NCBI GenBank assembly: GCA_030998015.1
Contig: JARWMV010000237.1
Location: 930,001-994,000, forward strand
From: Ceratorhiza oryzae-sativae
Taxonomy: Eukaryota; Basidiomycota; Agaricomycetes; Cantharellales; Ceratobasidiaceae
Direction of reading: 5' to 3'
Length of the DNA stretch: 64,000 nt
The notes beneath the pieces are model-generated. The model had not been told where the DNA came from, did no database searches, and saw nothing but the letters and a program-made list of their open reading frames with translations. Both the position numbers and the translations under genes were made by a program. This document shows, in pieces, positions 9,008-20,104 of the stretch (its first letter is position 1; every line of letters begins with the position of its first letter).

Positions 9008-9843
9008 ATGTCTGACTACTCAATCGAATGTCCCCAGACTCCCAGCACTCATCTGGACATTCTGGAGCGTCGCTTTATGGGCCTCAGATGGGAACGCACC
9101 AGGGTGTGATCTCAAAACAGGCAGAATAGGTGACAATCTAGAAGGGAGGGCATCGAGCCTGCCCCAGATGTTCCCCTTCCAGTGTATCCCAATCCAGCAC
9201 CCTCTGCACTTTACCCTCCACTTCCAAGTTACCCATTGGAAGCTCCCAGTCAAGGCCCTCATTTCGAGATTGGATGGCCGACTCCTCCCTCTCCAGGGTT
9301 GGAGCCAACCCCATTTGATCTGGTTTTGATGCATGGATGGGGCAGAAGGGATGAAAGGCCTGTGCCTCCCCCAAGGAGTGCAAGCCCTGTGGACTATGAA
9401 GAGTTCCTGGAGAGGATGGACTGGTAAGTTCTTGACTTCGATTGAGTCAAGATCTAAAGCTGATCTGTCTAGGGATTATGCACATCGGCCCCATGAGGCT
9501 TCCAGAGAGCCTTCCATACTCTCTGAAGCACCTACTGATGGGGAATATGAGTCAGGAGGAGAGCTTCCTGAATATCAGTGAGTTTGCTTCTCTTGAGTCA
9601 AGATCTAAAGTTGACCTGTTTAGACTTGCTTACCCTCCTTCCCCTTCTCCTGAATACCAGCCAGAATCACCATCTGACTCACTTTCTGATGGAACTGAGT
9701 CATCTGGTGACCTTCTGGTGACAGAGTTGGCCCTAGAAAGTAGGGTACAGGAGTTGAATAGGGAACTGGTAGAAGAAGTAGGGAACCTCAGAGCTGCGCA
9801 AAGACGTCTGAGGGATATCATGGAGACTCATGACATGTACTAG
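9008..9843 (+). CDS. Element B accessory gene 2: spliced Pro/Ser-rich protein with C-terminal coiled coil
   Basis: A spliced gene on the element's sense strand. The reading frame runs from about 9134 to 9423, then intron 9424-9472 (49 nt), exon 9473-9577, intron 9578-9623 (46 nt) and exon 9624-9843. Codon phases join correctly at both introns. The probable start is ATG 9008, joined through a further short intron beginning GTGTGA at 9104; its acceptor is uncertain (9148 or 9157). The protein is rich in Pro, Ser and Glu. The last 60 residues form a charged Glu/Leu/Arg coiled-coil-like helix. The two mapped introns share a long similar stretch, suggesting an internal duplication. No family recognised. 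Confidence 0.6.
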
Positions 9844-10040
9844 TTTAGTTTGCTTGGAATCTATGCTATTGTCCCCCAATTCCACTTGTGTGAACCCAAG
9901 GGGCAATCCTATAATTCCAAAGAGCAAAGCAGGACACCTCTGGGCTATAAAAACAGCCTTGGAGAGCCCTCTCTCCTCAGCAGTTCAACACCCTCCTAGC
10001 TCTTAAGCACTTCCACCTACTATTCTCCTATTCTTACACA

Positions 10041-11179
10041 ATGCAGTCCCCTCCTATGATGCTAAATGAGGAGCAAGCCAAGGCAGTAGCAGATTCAATT
10101 CTGCTGTCCAAATACTTTGCCTGCGTGGCAGCCTCTATGCGCATGGGGGAAGGGCTGTATGCCTCCAGTACTTCCATCCTGGAACGAAAGTTCAGGGATG
10201 GCATTGAAATCTACTATAGTTTCAATGAGGACTGGGGCACTGATGGATGGTATGTGCATGATCAAGTAGCCCATGCCTTGGTAGATGCACTTCTCCAAGT
10301 GCGAGATGCAGTGGGAACCTACTTGCAGAATGGGGCTTTGGAAGAGGCCTACAGGTCTCATAACTTTTCAGTGGATTCACCTCTATATGCACGCTTCAGG
10401 GAAGCAGGAATTGCTTTCCCTATAGAGCCAATAACAGGCTTCACTGCTTGGGATTGGCAGAATCCTTTTGAATCTCTTCCTGCCCTTATTTCTGAAGTGG
10501 TTCGATTGCAGATTTGGGCCTTACAGATGGTTTGCAGCCTGTGCTGTCTGGCTATGTATGATGGCAGGGACAAGACAGCTGTCCTCCCTCCTTTCCCCTG
10601 TGCCATGATAGCAGCTGGAAAGGATTGCTTCCATCTATATCGCTCTATATTCTGCAAGAAGGGATGGTTGGAGCCCAATAAGTCTGGAGTTCCTAAGACT
10701 TGGGGAGATGATATGGTAAGCCCAATCCTACTACCCTTGGGTTAGAAGCTGACAACCAAGGTACAGCATGTCTACTTCACTCTGAGGCAGCAATTGTCCA
10801 CCAAGAAGTTTTACCAGTTCCTGGCAAGCAAGATGGAACAATTGGCTGCTGCTGGAGGGCCCAAAACTGTCCCTTGGTATGCGTAAAATCCTAGTAAATG
10901 GAAGTGGCATATCCAGCTAACCAAATGGGTTACAGGTCTTCCAACCCCAAGGATGCAGGGGTGACAGATAGTCACCCTAGGGTTCATTTTGAAAATAAAG
11001 CTGGACCATCTCAATCTGTCCCTCTCTCTGAAGCTGATCCTGAGGCTAAGGAGTCAGATGAGGAGTCCCTTACTGTGTCTGGAGCCTCCACTCCTTCTGA
11101 ACTAGCTGAGCCAAGCCAGTTGGAGGAAAGGGAGTACATTTACATCAGCTCTGATGATGAGGGATATGATTCTCTCTAA
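10041..11179 (+). CDS. Element B accessory gene 3: 344-aa protein, three exons
   Basis: The exons 10041-10715, 10761-10876 and 10936-11179 join in phase to a 344-aa protein (introns of 45 and 59 nt, both GT-AG). The first 225 residues look globular and helical, with many Ala, Leu, Trp, Tyr and several Cys residues. The C-terminal 80 residues are acidic and rich in Ser and Glu, ending in an SSDDEG-type motif that could be phosphorylated. A TATA-like GCTATAAAAA lies at 9945-9954, about 90 nt upstream of the ATG. The gene ends only 31 bp before the 3' LTR, so it belongs to element B. No family recognised. Confidence 0.6.
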
Positions 11180-11200
11180 TGTGAGTTGACATACCAGACT

Positions 11201-11210
11201 GGGGGGGCTA
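11201..11210 (+). promoter_or_regulatory. Element B polypurine-like tract
   Basis: A run of seven G followed by CTA directly precedes the LTR start TGTTATGG at 11211. The position fits a plus-strand primer, although the last three bases are not all purine. Confidence 0.55.
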
Positions 11211-12518
11211 TGTTATGGATCACTAACATTTTCTATTATTTTAGTCTGCTCTGCCAACCTCAAGCGATGCCTCTGTAATTAAATTGTGAAATACTCGAAT
11301 TTGTATGCGCTCTGAATTGTACTATTTTCCATTCCATTAAATAGTACCAATTTCCCGCTCTCCAACGCATATTTTATTAAGTTTTTACAATAAGATCTCA
11401 GAGAGATACAGAGGTTGCGATATTTCCCCTTATCAGGAGATATTGATTACAACATCGCAACACTCATATCTTGGCAACCGCTTACGCTATCAAAGCGATC
11501 TTATGCTCTATCGATAGCTAATCTTCGGCGGTATCTGCTGCCCGAAGATCGTCGCGATCCACCGGATCCTCGCGCCGGAATGGCCCGAAGATCATTAGAA
11601 TCTTACTGGACCATCAATCAAGATCTAATGACTCCAGTGAGTCAGGAGAGCTTCCCAAATTGATCCAGAAGCTTCTCGGACTCACTTTATGACTCACTGA
11701 GATGTAGCCTCTGTTCATTACATGTATATACTATGATAATATGATCTACAAGCCAATAGCAGGTCTCAGATGCATCAATGCCTTTGATCCACACCCTGTC
11801 TTTACTCTTTTATCCTATACTGGGCTAGGGTGTACCCTAAGTATAGCAGTACCCTCTTTTGATGATCGCACTGGCATGCATGTATCTATTTGGCTCTGGA
11901 ATGCCCTCCTCTGGGTATAAAAGGACCTCTTCTGAAGCCCTTCCAGACCACCTTCCCTCCTCTACTCAACCCAGACTGGTTATTGGTTTCTTTTCTCTTT
12001 CTATTTCTCTTGTCTGTGTGTGATTTCTTATATAACTAGTACTGAGGAATAAAGTACCATATTAGTTATATACTGTCTGAGTCATTGTATCTTATATACA
12101 GAGATATATAAGGATACAATATTGCCTGATTGAGTGTGACATTAAGTACCAGCTATTAGAGGAAATCTAAGTACCTGTAGCTGAGGAAGTACATGCATTA
12201 GGCAGCCCACCATCTATCCTATAAGCTATCACTTAAGCCTAGTATTAAGATTAGTATCAGTTAGTCCAAGCGACTAGGGCTGAACTACATTTAAGATATC
12301 TAAGGGAACCTGACCATAGTAGTCTTGCTCTTTATACCTATAAATTGGTCAGTTTACACTGTGAAAGATTAAGACTACCTTGAGTGTTACTTGATCGCAT
12401 TGCAACTATTTTGAGCCTTCTTACTCTAGTCTAAGAAGTATTGAGTACAATTAGTGTATACTAACATATCTACATTTGCTTAAGCTCTAGATATTCAAGT
12501 GTACCCTGACCCGTAACA
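11211..12518 (+). repeat. Element B 3' LTR, 1308 bp
   Basis: It starts TGTTATGGATC and ends CCGTAACA. It is the same length as, and closely matches, the solo LTR at 14095-15402. A TATAAAA box (11916-11922) and an AATAAA signal (12048-12053) lie in order, as expected for a promoter and poly(A) site. An 82-codon open stretch at 11415-11663 occurs in both copies but has no ATG. Confidence 0.95.
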
Positions 12519-13448
12519 GTTGGAATTGAGCAAACGATAATCGACACACATCCTTCTTTTGCCATTCTTTTTAGGAACAAAGATTACTGGAGAGCTGTAT
12601 CGTGATTTGGAGGGCCTGATCAACCCTTTGTCCAACTGCTCTTTGAGTATTCTTCTTAATTCCTCATCATCCGAAGGGTGAAGGGGGTATACTGGTCCTT
12701 TTACTGGTGCGTTTTGATCCTTGAGGACTATCTCAAGGTCATATGGACGGTGAGGAGGTAACTCTGTCACTTTGTCCTCAGAAAATACGTCCGTATAGTC
12801 TTGGAGTTCCTCTGGGATGCCTTCAAGTGGTTTTGATACCACAACACCTCCAGGGTCCCTAGGGATGCCTTCAAGAGGTTGGTAAGCCTTGACACCTCCT
12901 AGGTTTTCGTCGAATGGGTCAATGACACCACCAACATTGCCAAGAACTACATTAGAAGCAGGAACACAGTTTTTTATACAAAAGTTTGAGTCAAAGGTAA
13001 TACGTTTATTTGGCCAGTCAATATTCGGATTATGTAATTTGAGCCATGACATTCCTAGTACTAAGGTGTGTCTACCTATGTCTGCTACATTACAAACCAA
13101 TTGTTCCTTATGACTGCCTATTTCTAAAATAAAAACACATTCTGTATCAACAATACCAGAAGAGATTTCACGACCATCAATAACTTTTAATTTTTTTGGA
13201 TTTTTCTTTTTATAAGTGGGTATTTGATATTGTTTAACTAGGCGTGGGTGTATAAAGCATGAAGATGCACCTGAGTCAATCATGGCCCAACCATGCATGG
13301 TTTGCATATGGTTGATGCTTTTATTTTCTGGAGTGGATGGGGCTTGAGATGCAACAAAATATATATTCAAAGGGGACATGTTGTCTATAGCATATATCTC
13401 AAAGTCTGTACAGGTTTCGCTTGATACATTTGCTCCATCAATGTTCAA
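12519..13448 (-). pseudogene. pol: Element C pol, protease and start of reverse transcriptase
   Basis: The open frame holds the aspartic protease motif WAMIDSGAS (near 13270-13290). A spacer follows, then the start of reverse transcriptase with VIFVPKKNGK and CVDYR, and the frame is cut by the element B LTR at 12518. The frame has no ATG at its start. It overlaps the gag stop (13445-13447) in the -1 register, as in element A, but without the ATGA of A. Two short similar units, both containing PLEGIP, lie in the spacer between protease and reverse transcriptase. Confidence 0.9.
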
Positions 13449-16071
13449 GCGTCCTCGTTTTCCAACTCATCACCAGAAAGGGAAGCGGCTTGCCCAGAAT
13501 AGGGTTTGGAGGGACAAGCGCTAGAATAATGGCCACGACCACCACAAGTGCTGCATATAGCAGGTTTTTTTCCTTTCCCCACTGAATCTAGATCCATAGG
13601 TCCAGGACCAGACCCTTTGGCCAGGGTAGGAGCTGAGGGAGCGACGACGATCAGATGCGAATCTTTTTGGATTTGTTTGAAGGTAGTTTCTTCAGATGAT
13701 CCGTCATTCCATTTGATTGTGGGAATCGACTGTCCTTTGGTGTTGCAGTTTATAGCTGAAATTGTTCCTTTGCAAGCCTTGCCATCTGGACCAAGCGTGT
13801 ACACCTTTTCCCCAACAGACATCTTTTCCCTGGCCTGGCCTTTGGGAGGAGCTGTTGACGGCAAGGTGGAAGCTTTGGTAGAGGTGCTAGCCACATTGGA
13901 AGAGGAAGATTTGGAGGATGGATTTTGTGCCTGGAACAACTCAATACACTGATCGATTCTGAGTGCCTTGTCTGCAAGGGTTTGCAAGGTGACGTTGGCA
14001 GCCATGTGGTCGTAGTCTTGGGCCACAAGGAACTCCTTGATTTTGACCGTGAGACCATCATAGAAGTGATCGCGAAGAGATGCGTCATTGTAGCTGTTAT
14101 GGATTACTAACATTTTCTATTATTTTAGTCTGCTCTGCCAACCTCAAGCGATGCCTCTGTAATTAAATTGTGAAATACTCGAATTTGTATGCGCTCTGAA
14201 TTGTACTACTTTCTGTTTTATTAAATAGTACAAATTTTCCGCTCTCCAACGCATATTTTATTAAGTTTTTACGATAAGATCTCAGAGAGATACAGAGGTT
14301 GCGATATTTCCTCTTATCAGGAGATATTGATTACAACATCGCATCGCTCATATCTCGGCAACCGCTTAGGCTATCAAAGCGATCTTGTGCTCTATCGATA
14401 GCCAATCTTCGGTGGTATCTGCTGCCCGAAGATCGTCGCGATCCGCCAGATCCTCGCGCCGGAATGGCCCGAAGATCATTAGAATCTTACTGGACCATCA
14501 ATCAAGATCTAATGACTCCAGTGAGTCAGGAGAGCTTCCCAAATTGATCCAGAAGCTTCTCTGACTCACTTTATGACTCACTGAGATGTAGCCTCCATTC
14601 ATTACATGTATATACTATGATAATATGATCTACAAGCCAATAGCAGGTCTCAGATGCATCAATGCCTTCGATCCACACCCTGTCTTTACTCTTTTATCCT
14701 GTACTGGGCTAGGGTGTACCCCAAGTATAGCAGTACCCTCTTTTGATGATCGCACTGGCATGCATGTATCTATTTGGCTCTGGAATGCCCTCCTCAGGGT
14801 ATAAAAGGACCTCCTCTGAGGCCCTTCCAGACTACCTCCCTTCACTACTCAACCCAGACCGGTTATTGGTTTCTTTTTCTCTTTCTATCTCTCTTGTCTG
14901 TGTGTGATTTCTTATATAACTAGTACTGAGGAATAAAGTACCATATTAGTTATATTCTGTCTGAGACATTGTATCTTATATACAGAGATATATAAGGATA
15001 CAATATTGCCTGATTGAGCGTGACATTAAGTACCAGCTATTAGAGGAAATCTAAGTACCTGTAGCTGAGGAAGTACACGCATTAGGCAGCCCACCATCTA
15101 TCCTATAAGCTATCGCTTAAGCCTAGTATTAAGATTAGTATCAGTTAGTCCAAGCGACTAGGGCTGAACTACATTTAAGATATCTAAGGGAACCTGACCA
15201 TAGTAGTCTTGCTCTTTATACCTATAAATTAGTCAGTTTACACTGTGAAAGATTAAGACTACCTTGAGTGTTACTTGATCGCATTGCAACTATTTTGAGC
15301 CTTCTTACTCTAGTCTAAGAAGTATTGAGTACGATTAGTGTATACTAACATATCTACATTTGCTTAAGCTCTAGATATTCAAGTGTACCCTGACCCGTAA
15401 CAGTAGCTGAGGCCCTGGGAATATGTCTGGAAGTCTTTAAAGTATTCTTGGACTGAATTCTTTTGTTTGAGCAACTTGAATTTCACCCTGAAGTTTTTGG
15501 TTTTGTTGGCGACGTTCCAGCGAGTGTTAAATTGGGTCCAGAAATCATTGACATTGTGGAGCCAAGTGACCAGATTGCCATTGATAACGTCATCTTCCAG
15601 GTAGGGTTCCAGCCATTCATGGGCTTTGCCATCCAGGCAGGAAATGATGTAAGTGATCTGCTCATCAGCAGTTGCAGAAGGATAGGAAGTCTGCAAATAA
15701 TGGGCCACCGTGACCCTGAAAGATACCGCTTTGTTTTTATCTGAACCATCGAATTTAGCAGGCGCTGATAACTTGGGTGCTCAAGTACATGCGACAGAGG
15801 TGCTTGTGCCAGGTGCTTGGACTGCAGCCTGGAGCGTGACTACGTTTGTTTCAAGGTTAGATACGCCTGTATTGTGGTTCTGGAGAGTGGTGTTGATAGT
15901 GGATAGTTCGGCCAACTGTTGATTGATGAATACTGCAAGATTATTATTTATTGCGATCAGCACGTCCTTGATTGTGTGGGTAAATGCTAATAGGTTGGCT
16001 GGATCAGTGGGTATTTGAATCTGAGTGGCATCAAACTGAATCCAAGCGGGGGCAGGGTTTGGTGCAGACAT
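13445..16071 (-). pseudogene. gag: Element C gag, split by a stop codon and a solo LTR
   Basis: The start ATG is at 16071-16069. An in-frame TGA lies at 15783-15781, and the same frame continues downstream to the solo LTR at 15402. Coding resumes beyond the LTR at 14094 and ends at 13445. The capsid part (15708-15408) has the gag-family Trp/Leu pattern. The C-terminal part has a zinc knuckle (CSTCGGRGHYSSAC). The frame on the two sides of the solo LTR fits when the LTR and one GTAGC copy are removed. Clearly non-functional. Confidence 0.9.
14090..15407 (+). repeat. Solo LTR of the element B family with GTAGC target duplication
   Basis: The LTR occupies 14095-15402 (1308 bp, TGTTATGG...CGTAACA). 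GTAGC flanks it at 14090-14094 and 15403-15407. It aligns end to end with the element B LTR at 11211-12518, with scattered substitutions only. It sits in element C's gag and is probably the product of LTR-LTR recombination after a full insertion. Confidence 0.97.
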
Positions 16072-16424
16072 AGCTAAAAAAGGAAGTGGGATAGGCAAGT
16101 ATGGTGGGTGCTCTTGAAGCTGGGATTTTCACTCTCAAACACTGTGGCTGCTCTGCTACCTAGCGTTGAACAATGACTACAACTAATCAACAAGCCTTTG
16201 ACAGGCATGATATAGAGTGTCTTTTTTGCAAGCGGGTAGTTTGCTGTCTGCAACATGTGCAGTGATGGACAAGAGTCCTAGGGTTGGGTGATAGGTACTG
16301 TCTGCCTTGTAGACACCTGTTACTGGATAGTCTCTTTCTGCTTTTGATTATTATGCAGTCCGAGCCTTTCTCCATTTCACAGTAGGCTAGTACAGGGGTA
16401 TGTCTCAATCCTGAGTGATGAGGA

Positions 16425-16436
16425 AGAACTCGACCT
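16425..16436 (-). promoter_or_regulatory. Element C primer-binding site, self-complementary type
   Basis: On the minus strand the site reads AGGTCGAGTTCT, 2 nt after the LTR end. It complements 11 of 12 bases of AGAACTCAACCT (16671-16660), which lies downstream of C's TATATAA box near the predicted transcript start. The geometry is the same as in element A. Confidence 0.7.
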
Positions 16437-16438
16437 AA

Positions 16439-16956
16439 TGTCAGAGCTACGACCTGAACAGTAATGTCAAACACCTAAGTGGCGATGACAAGCCTATGGG
16501 CAGTGATGCCGGAGGCTTTACTGACAACGTCTAAGGCAGGACGGGCAGTGAGGGTGTGATGAGATGCAGGGAGGTAGAAGTATGTGCACTTGTCCTTAAG
16601 AGGACTGGGCAGGGACTATGGACTAAGAGTCACACAGGTAGTAGAAGGGGTACGACAGGAGGTTGAGTTCTGAGGCTTAAGGCTCTCAGACCCTCCCTTA
16701 TATATTCATACGATGAGCTATATCAAATACACATATGGTGCAAGACAACTATCATACGATGTAAGAGTGGTGCCATGTAACGGAATATTCCAGAAGGTAC
16801 AAACAGAACGTAAACAACAACAAGGTCACGTGATCATGTAAGTAATTCTATGCATATATCTGATTAAACAGGACTTGTCCAAAATATGAAAAAGAGAGAT
16901 TTTATAAAATATACGAAAATCATAATAAAATCCACGTCATGGTCTAGGCCATGACA
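16439..16956 (-). repeat. Element C 5' LTR, 518 bp
   Basis: On the minus strand it starts TGTCATGGCCTAGACC (16956) and ends GCTCTGACA (16439). It is related along its whole length to the solo LTR at 17330-17859, including the TATATAA region and the primer-like motif. The right flank is CCAGG (16957-16961), the predicted target duplication. Confidence 0.9.
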
Positions 16957-17167
16957 CCAGGTGCCTAAAGTTGTCTGAGTATGTGCTCAAACCTTTGGGG
17001 TTGACATTGATCATATACCATCCTCATGTTCCATTGGTTGGTTCATAATTGAAGGGGGTGTAGGCACAGCTATCCAGACTGGAAATATCCTAGCAAATGT
17101 GCAAGATCTACTCTTTTTCTTAAGCATACAATTCATCTGACCAAGGCTATTAGGTGTTACTACCAGC

Positions 17168-19640
17168 ATGGATTCAACATCACAAAGAAATATCAATTTT
17201 AGCAGCATGCATGTCATGGCAAACACTCAAAATAACCACCAGCAGCTCTACCTAGCTGTCAAATCAACTACAGATCATACAAGTGAAACTCAAGTTACTG
17301 TCCTCCAAAGATCATTTGAAGATGTATGCTGTCATGGCCTAGACCATGAGCACAAATTTATTTGGATTTTTTTTCACTATTTTATTTTACCTCTATTTTC
17401 TCTTTTCCAGATAAGTCCTGTTTATTCAGATATATGTGTAGAACTATTGATTGAGTCATATGACCTTGTTACTGTTGACCTTTTTTGATGCATTCCAGAA
17501 TATTCTGTTGATGTGGCACCACTTTATATGTTGTACAATTCTCCCTCACTTCTTATTTGTTATGTATGGCCTTTGGTATGAATATATAATGGGAAAGTCT
17601 GGGAACCTTAAGCCCCAGAACTTGACCTCCTGTCAAACTTCACCTTCTACCTGAGTTGGTCACCAAGCCACTTAGTATCTGCCCAGTCCTCTTTAGGACA
17701 AGCACCCTTCTTATACTCTCCCACATGTTGTTGCACCCTACCTCCTCACTGTACATCCACCCTTAGACATTGTGGTCTTGATCCTTGGACCTCTAGCCTT
17801 TGGATCTGCCATCACCTCACAAGTGTTTGGTGTTATTGTTCAGGTTGTTGGTTCTGACATATGCAATACTATGCAATGTGCTCCAAAGTGCTCTGGTAGC
17901 CCTGATACTGCACTAACTGCTTTGGATATCACCCAAAAGCTTTGTGGTGCCAATGGTGACCATGCTAAAGATCACTTGAAAGTAGCAGAATTGGAAAAGC
18001 AATGGAAGATTAATTCCTTGGCTGAACATCTGGGGAATCTGGCAAACCTGAATCTTAGTGATGCCAAGGCTGAGGAGGTCTTTCAAAAAATAAATCAAAA
18101 TTCTGAATCAACTGCTGGTGGCACCAAAATCCTTGCAAGCTTATCTTTAGGTGACCAGGAAGCCTGTTGTGCAATTGAATACAAAAAATATATCACTCAG
18201 TTAGGCTATATCAAGCTTACCCAAAATATTTCACCTACTCTATTTGATCACTTGCAAATCATTCAAGGTGGATGTTGCACTCACAAGGACATGAATTCAG
18301 TCAAAGGTGGCGCCTTGGGGATGGCAGGCTTTTGGAAAGAAAATAAAATGCTTACTTCTCCAGTCATCCTTTTCAACAAAGATAACAATGCCACTGTATC
18401 GCTTGCAAAAGATCCTACTGATTTATCACTATCCGAGCAACAGGCGATCGCAGTCTCTGATGCGGGTGCAATAAAACTATGTAGCTTAGCTGGGGCTGTA
18501 TTTAACCACAAAGACGACAAAAAAGGACTCCAAGACAGTCATACCTACTGGTTTGAAGCAAATCATGGTCGCTTTCGCAGGTTTCCTGATACTAGCAATG
18601 TGCGCTACAGCTCATATATCGACACTGCTACTGAGCTTTGTGTACTACATGACGCATATATCGATTTTATGAACCACTGTCGACACAAAAAGGTTACTGG
18701 GGTACTAAACCATATGGAGAGCAATGCTCTAAAGGCATTAAATTGTCCAGTGACGCTTGTTGAACTACTTGCTATTGCGCTCTACGGCCAGTTTTTATCC
18801 AAGCCATATATGCGCCTCGTTCGTGCAGCAACTGTTGCACGAGAAGGCCTTGCTGACTTATCTGAGCTCCATACAAAAGCGCATCGTCATCTTGAGCTGG
18901 TGATATCATGCTCAGGGCTCGTACTTGTCCCCGACGCAACTGCAGCGACTGCCACACTTGATGGATCCGATTGGGACCATCCTGCAGTAATCCTTGCGCT
19001 TCGACGCGAAGCATCGAAGCTGCCGTACCTTGAAGGCCTTTTTGTTGCATTCTGCCGAAATGCTTTGGAAACGTGAGCCTGATTTACAGACGAGTTTGCG
19101 GCTAATGCCGTGCTTGCTTTGCTTGATTCTGAGCAACGTAACTTGGCATTTATGTCGCCCACAAACGATGTGAATGAATGGGCGCTTGGAACTTGGCGGG
19201 TTTGGTCGCGACGATACCCACGTCTCACTCTGCACAAATACAATGCACTAACGGCAAATCGTTCAAACGGTACAGAGGCTTACATGGAAGCGAATTTTAC
19301 ACATGAACAGTACAGGTGGACCATGGAAGAGGCACGCCATATTGACTCATCCAAATTAGAAGCTACTCGGAAAGCTGAGCTCGTCATGGCCGCAAAAAAG
19401 GAAGCAGAACGAAACCAAGCACTTCAGGAAAAACGTGCAGAAAGGCGCATTCAAAAAGAGGAATATCTTGCTGGGATCGAGCTCGAGCTCAATCCCGATG
19501 TTATCGCTACATTGAAGGACGCCCAGTTGAATGATCAGTTGAAACGCTGTCGGCATATACTCGCCAACAACCAGGGGTTTCCGACCACGAGCAGACTTAG
19601 AGTCGAGGAGAAGAGGAAGGTTGTCGCCGAGATGCCTTAA
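17168..19640 (+). pseudogene. Broken host- or transposon-type gene carrying a solo LTR
   Basis: Coding sequence before the solo LTR (17168-17329) and after it (17865 on) joins in the same frame when the LTR and one TATGC copy are removed. The combined frame runs to 19640 but for two in-frame TGA codons, 19074-19076 and 19080-19082. The protein of about 640 residues has a central globular region with many His, Tyr and Trp residues (about 18480-19060). A Lys/Glu/Arg-rich coiled coil follows (about 19330-19500). I do not recognise a named family; it looks like a multi-copy fungal family, possibly transposon-related. Protein-like scraps upstream (16990-17160) in mixed frames suggest the N-terminus is also decayed. 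Confidence 0.75.
17325..17864 (+). repeat. Solo LTR of an element C-like family with TATGC duplication
   Basis: The LTR occupies 17330-17859 (530 bp, TGTCATGG...TCTGACA). TATGC flanks it at 17325-17329 and 17860-17864. A TATATAA box near 17582 precedes AGAACTTGACCT (17617-17628), the same primer-like motif as in elements A and C. It lies in opposite orientation to the related element C LTR. Confidence 0.95.
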
Positions 19641-20104
19641 CGTATTTACAGACCCAATCGATTCTGCAAACGACGTCTTCATGAGGCGTAATTAAGATTT
19701 TACGCTGCATCCATGGCTTCTTGGCCCGAATCTCAAATTTTCTGCCAGCCTGTGCAATAAAACTCATGTCTTCTGTATTTTCAATAGCTCTTGATTCAAT
19801 TATAATACGTTACATTACGATTCGAGCCATACAGCGGTAGGTATGCGGTCTGGGCCATTTCGCTCAGATTCCGCTTATGTAACTCACAGGCACGGCACGC
19901 GAAGCGTGCCGATCCCCACTCATAGGGTATATAAAGCTCGGATTCGACACCTGTGCATCACGCATTGCTCCATGACAAACATGACCGATGGATCATGAAT
20001 CATGACGTAATGCAAGAATAAGTCTCAATTGCAGATGGATAGAAGTTCAAATTGAGTTCAAAGTGGCCTGAACTCGCCCCTCACAACGACGCCAACCCCA
20101 GCAA
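19641..20104 (+). promoter_or_regulatory. Intergenic region and ack1 promoter
   Basis: This region separates the pseudogene from ack1. TATATAAA lies at 19928-19935, about 170 nt before the ack1 ATG. A perfect short hairpin (GGCACGC, loop GAA, GCGTGCC; 19894-19910) lies just upstream of it. No other feature seen. Confidence 0.55.

Larger units (their letters stand above)
6491..12518 (+). mobile_element. Element B: gypsy chromovirus with extra genes before its 3' LTR (3' part)
   Basis: This is the 3' part of a second Ty3/gypsy element. Its pol was split by element A, and its 5' half lies left of the window. After integrase and chromodomain (to 8016) come about 3.2 kb with three sense-strand genes (8136-8546, 9008-9843, 10041-11179), two of them apparently spliced. 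A G-rich tract (11201-11207) and a 1308-bp LTR (11211-12518) follow. B itself interrupts the reverse transcriptase of element C, whose coding sequence resumes on the minus strand at 12519. The right copy of its target duplication should be GTTGG (12519-12523). Confidence 0.9.
12519..16956 (-). mobile_element. Element C: minus-strand gypsy element, broken by element B and a solo LTR
   Basis: Read on the minus strand: LTR (16956-16439), self-complementary primer-binding site, leader, gag (16071-13445, interrupted), then pol from about 13448 to 12519, where element B's LTR cuts it inside the reverse transcriptase. The rest of C's pol must lie left of element B, outside the window. Its gag and protease resemble element A closely, so A and C belong to related families. 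It is clearly dead: truncated, with a stop in gag and an LTR inside gag. Confidence 0.92.

Noticed and set aside
11415..11663. 82-codon open frame inside the element B LTR, also present in the solo LTR (14299-14547)
   Set aside because: It has no ATG. Its conservation is explained by LTR identity and it lies upstream of the LTR TATA box.
19894..19910. GGCACGC/GCGTGCC hairpin as a terminator
   Set aside because: No U-run follows, and intrinsic terminators are not expected in a fungal nuclear gene. It lies in the ack1 promoter region.
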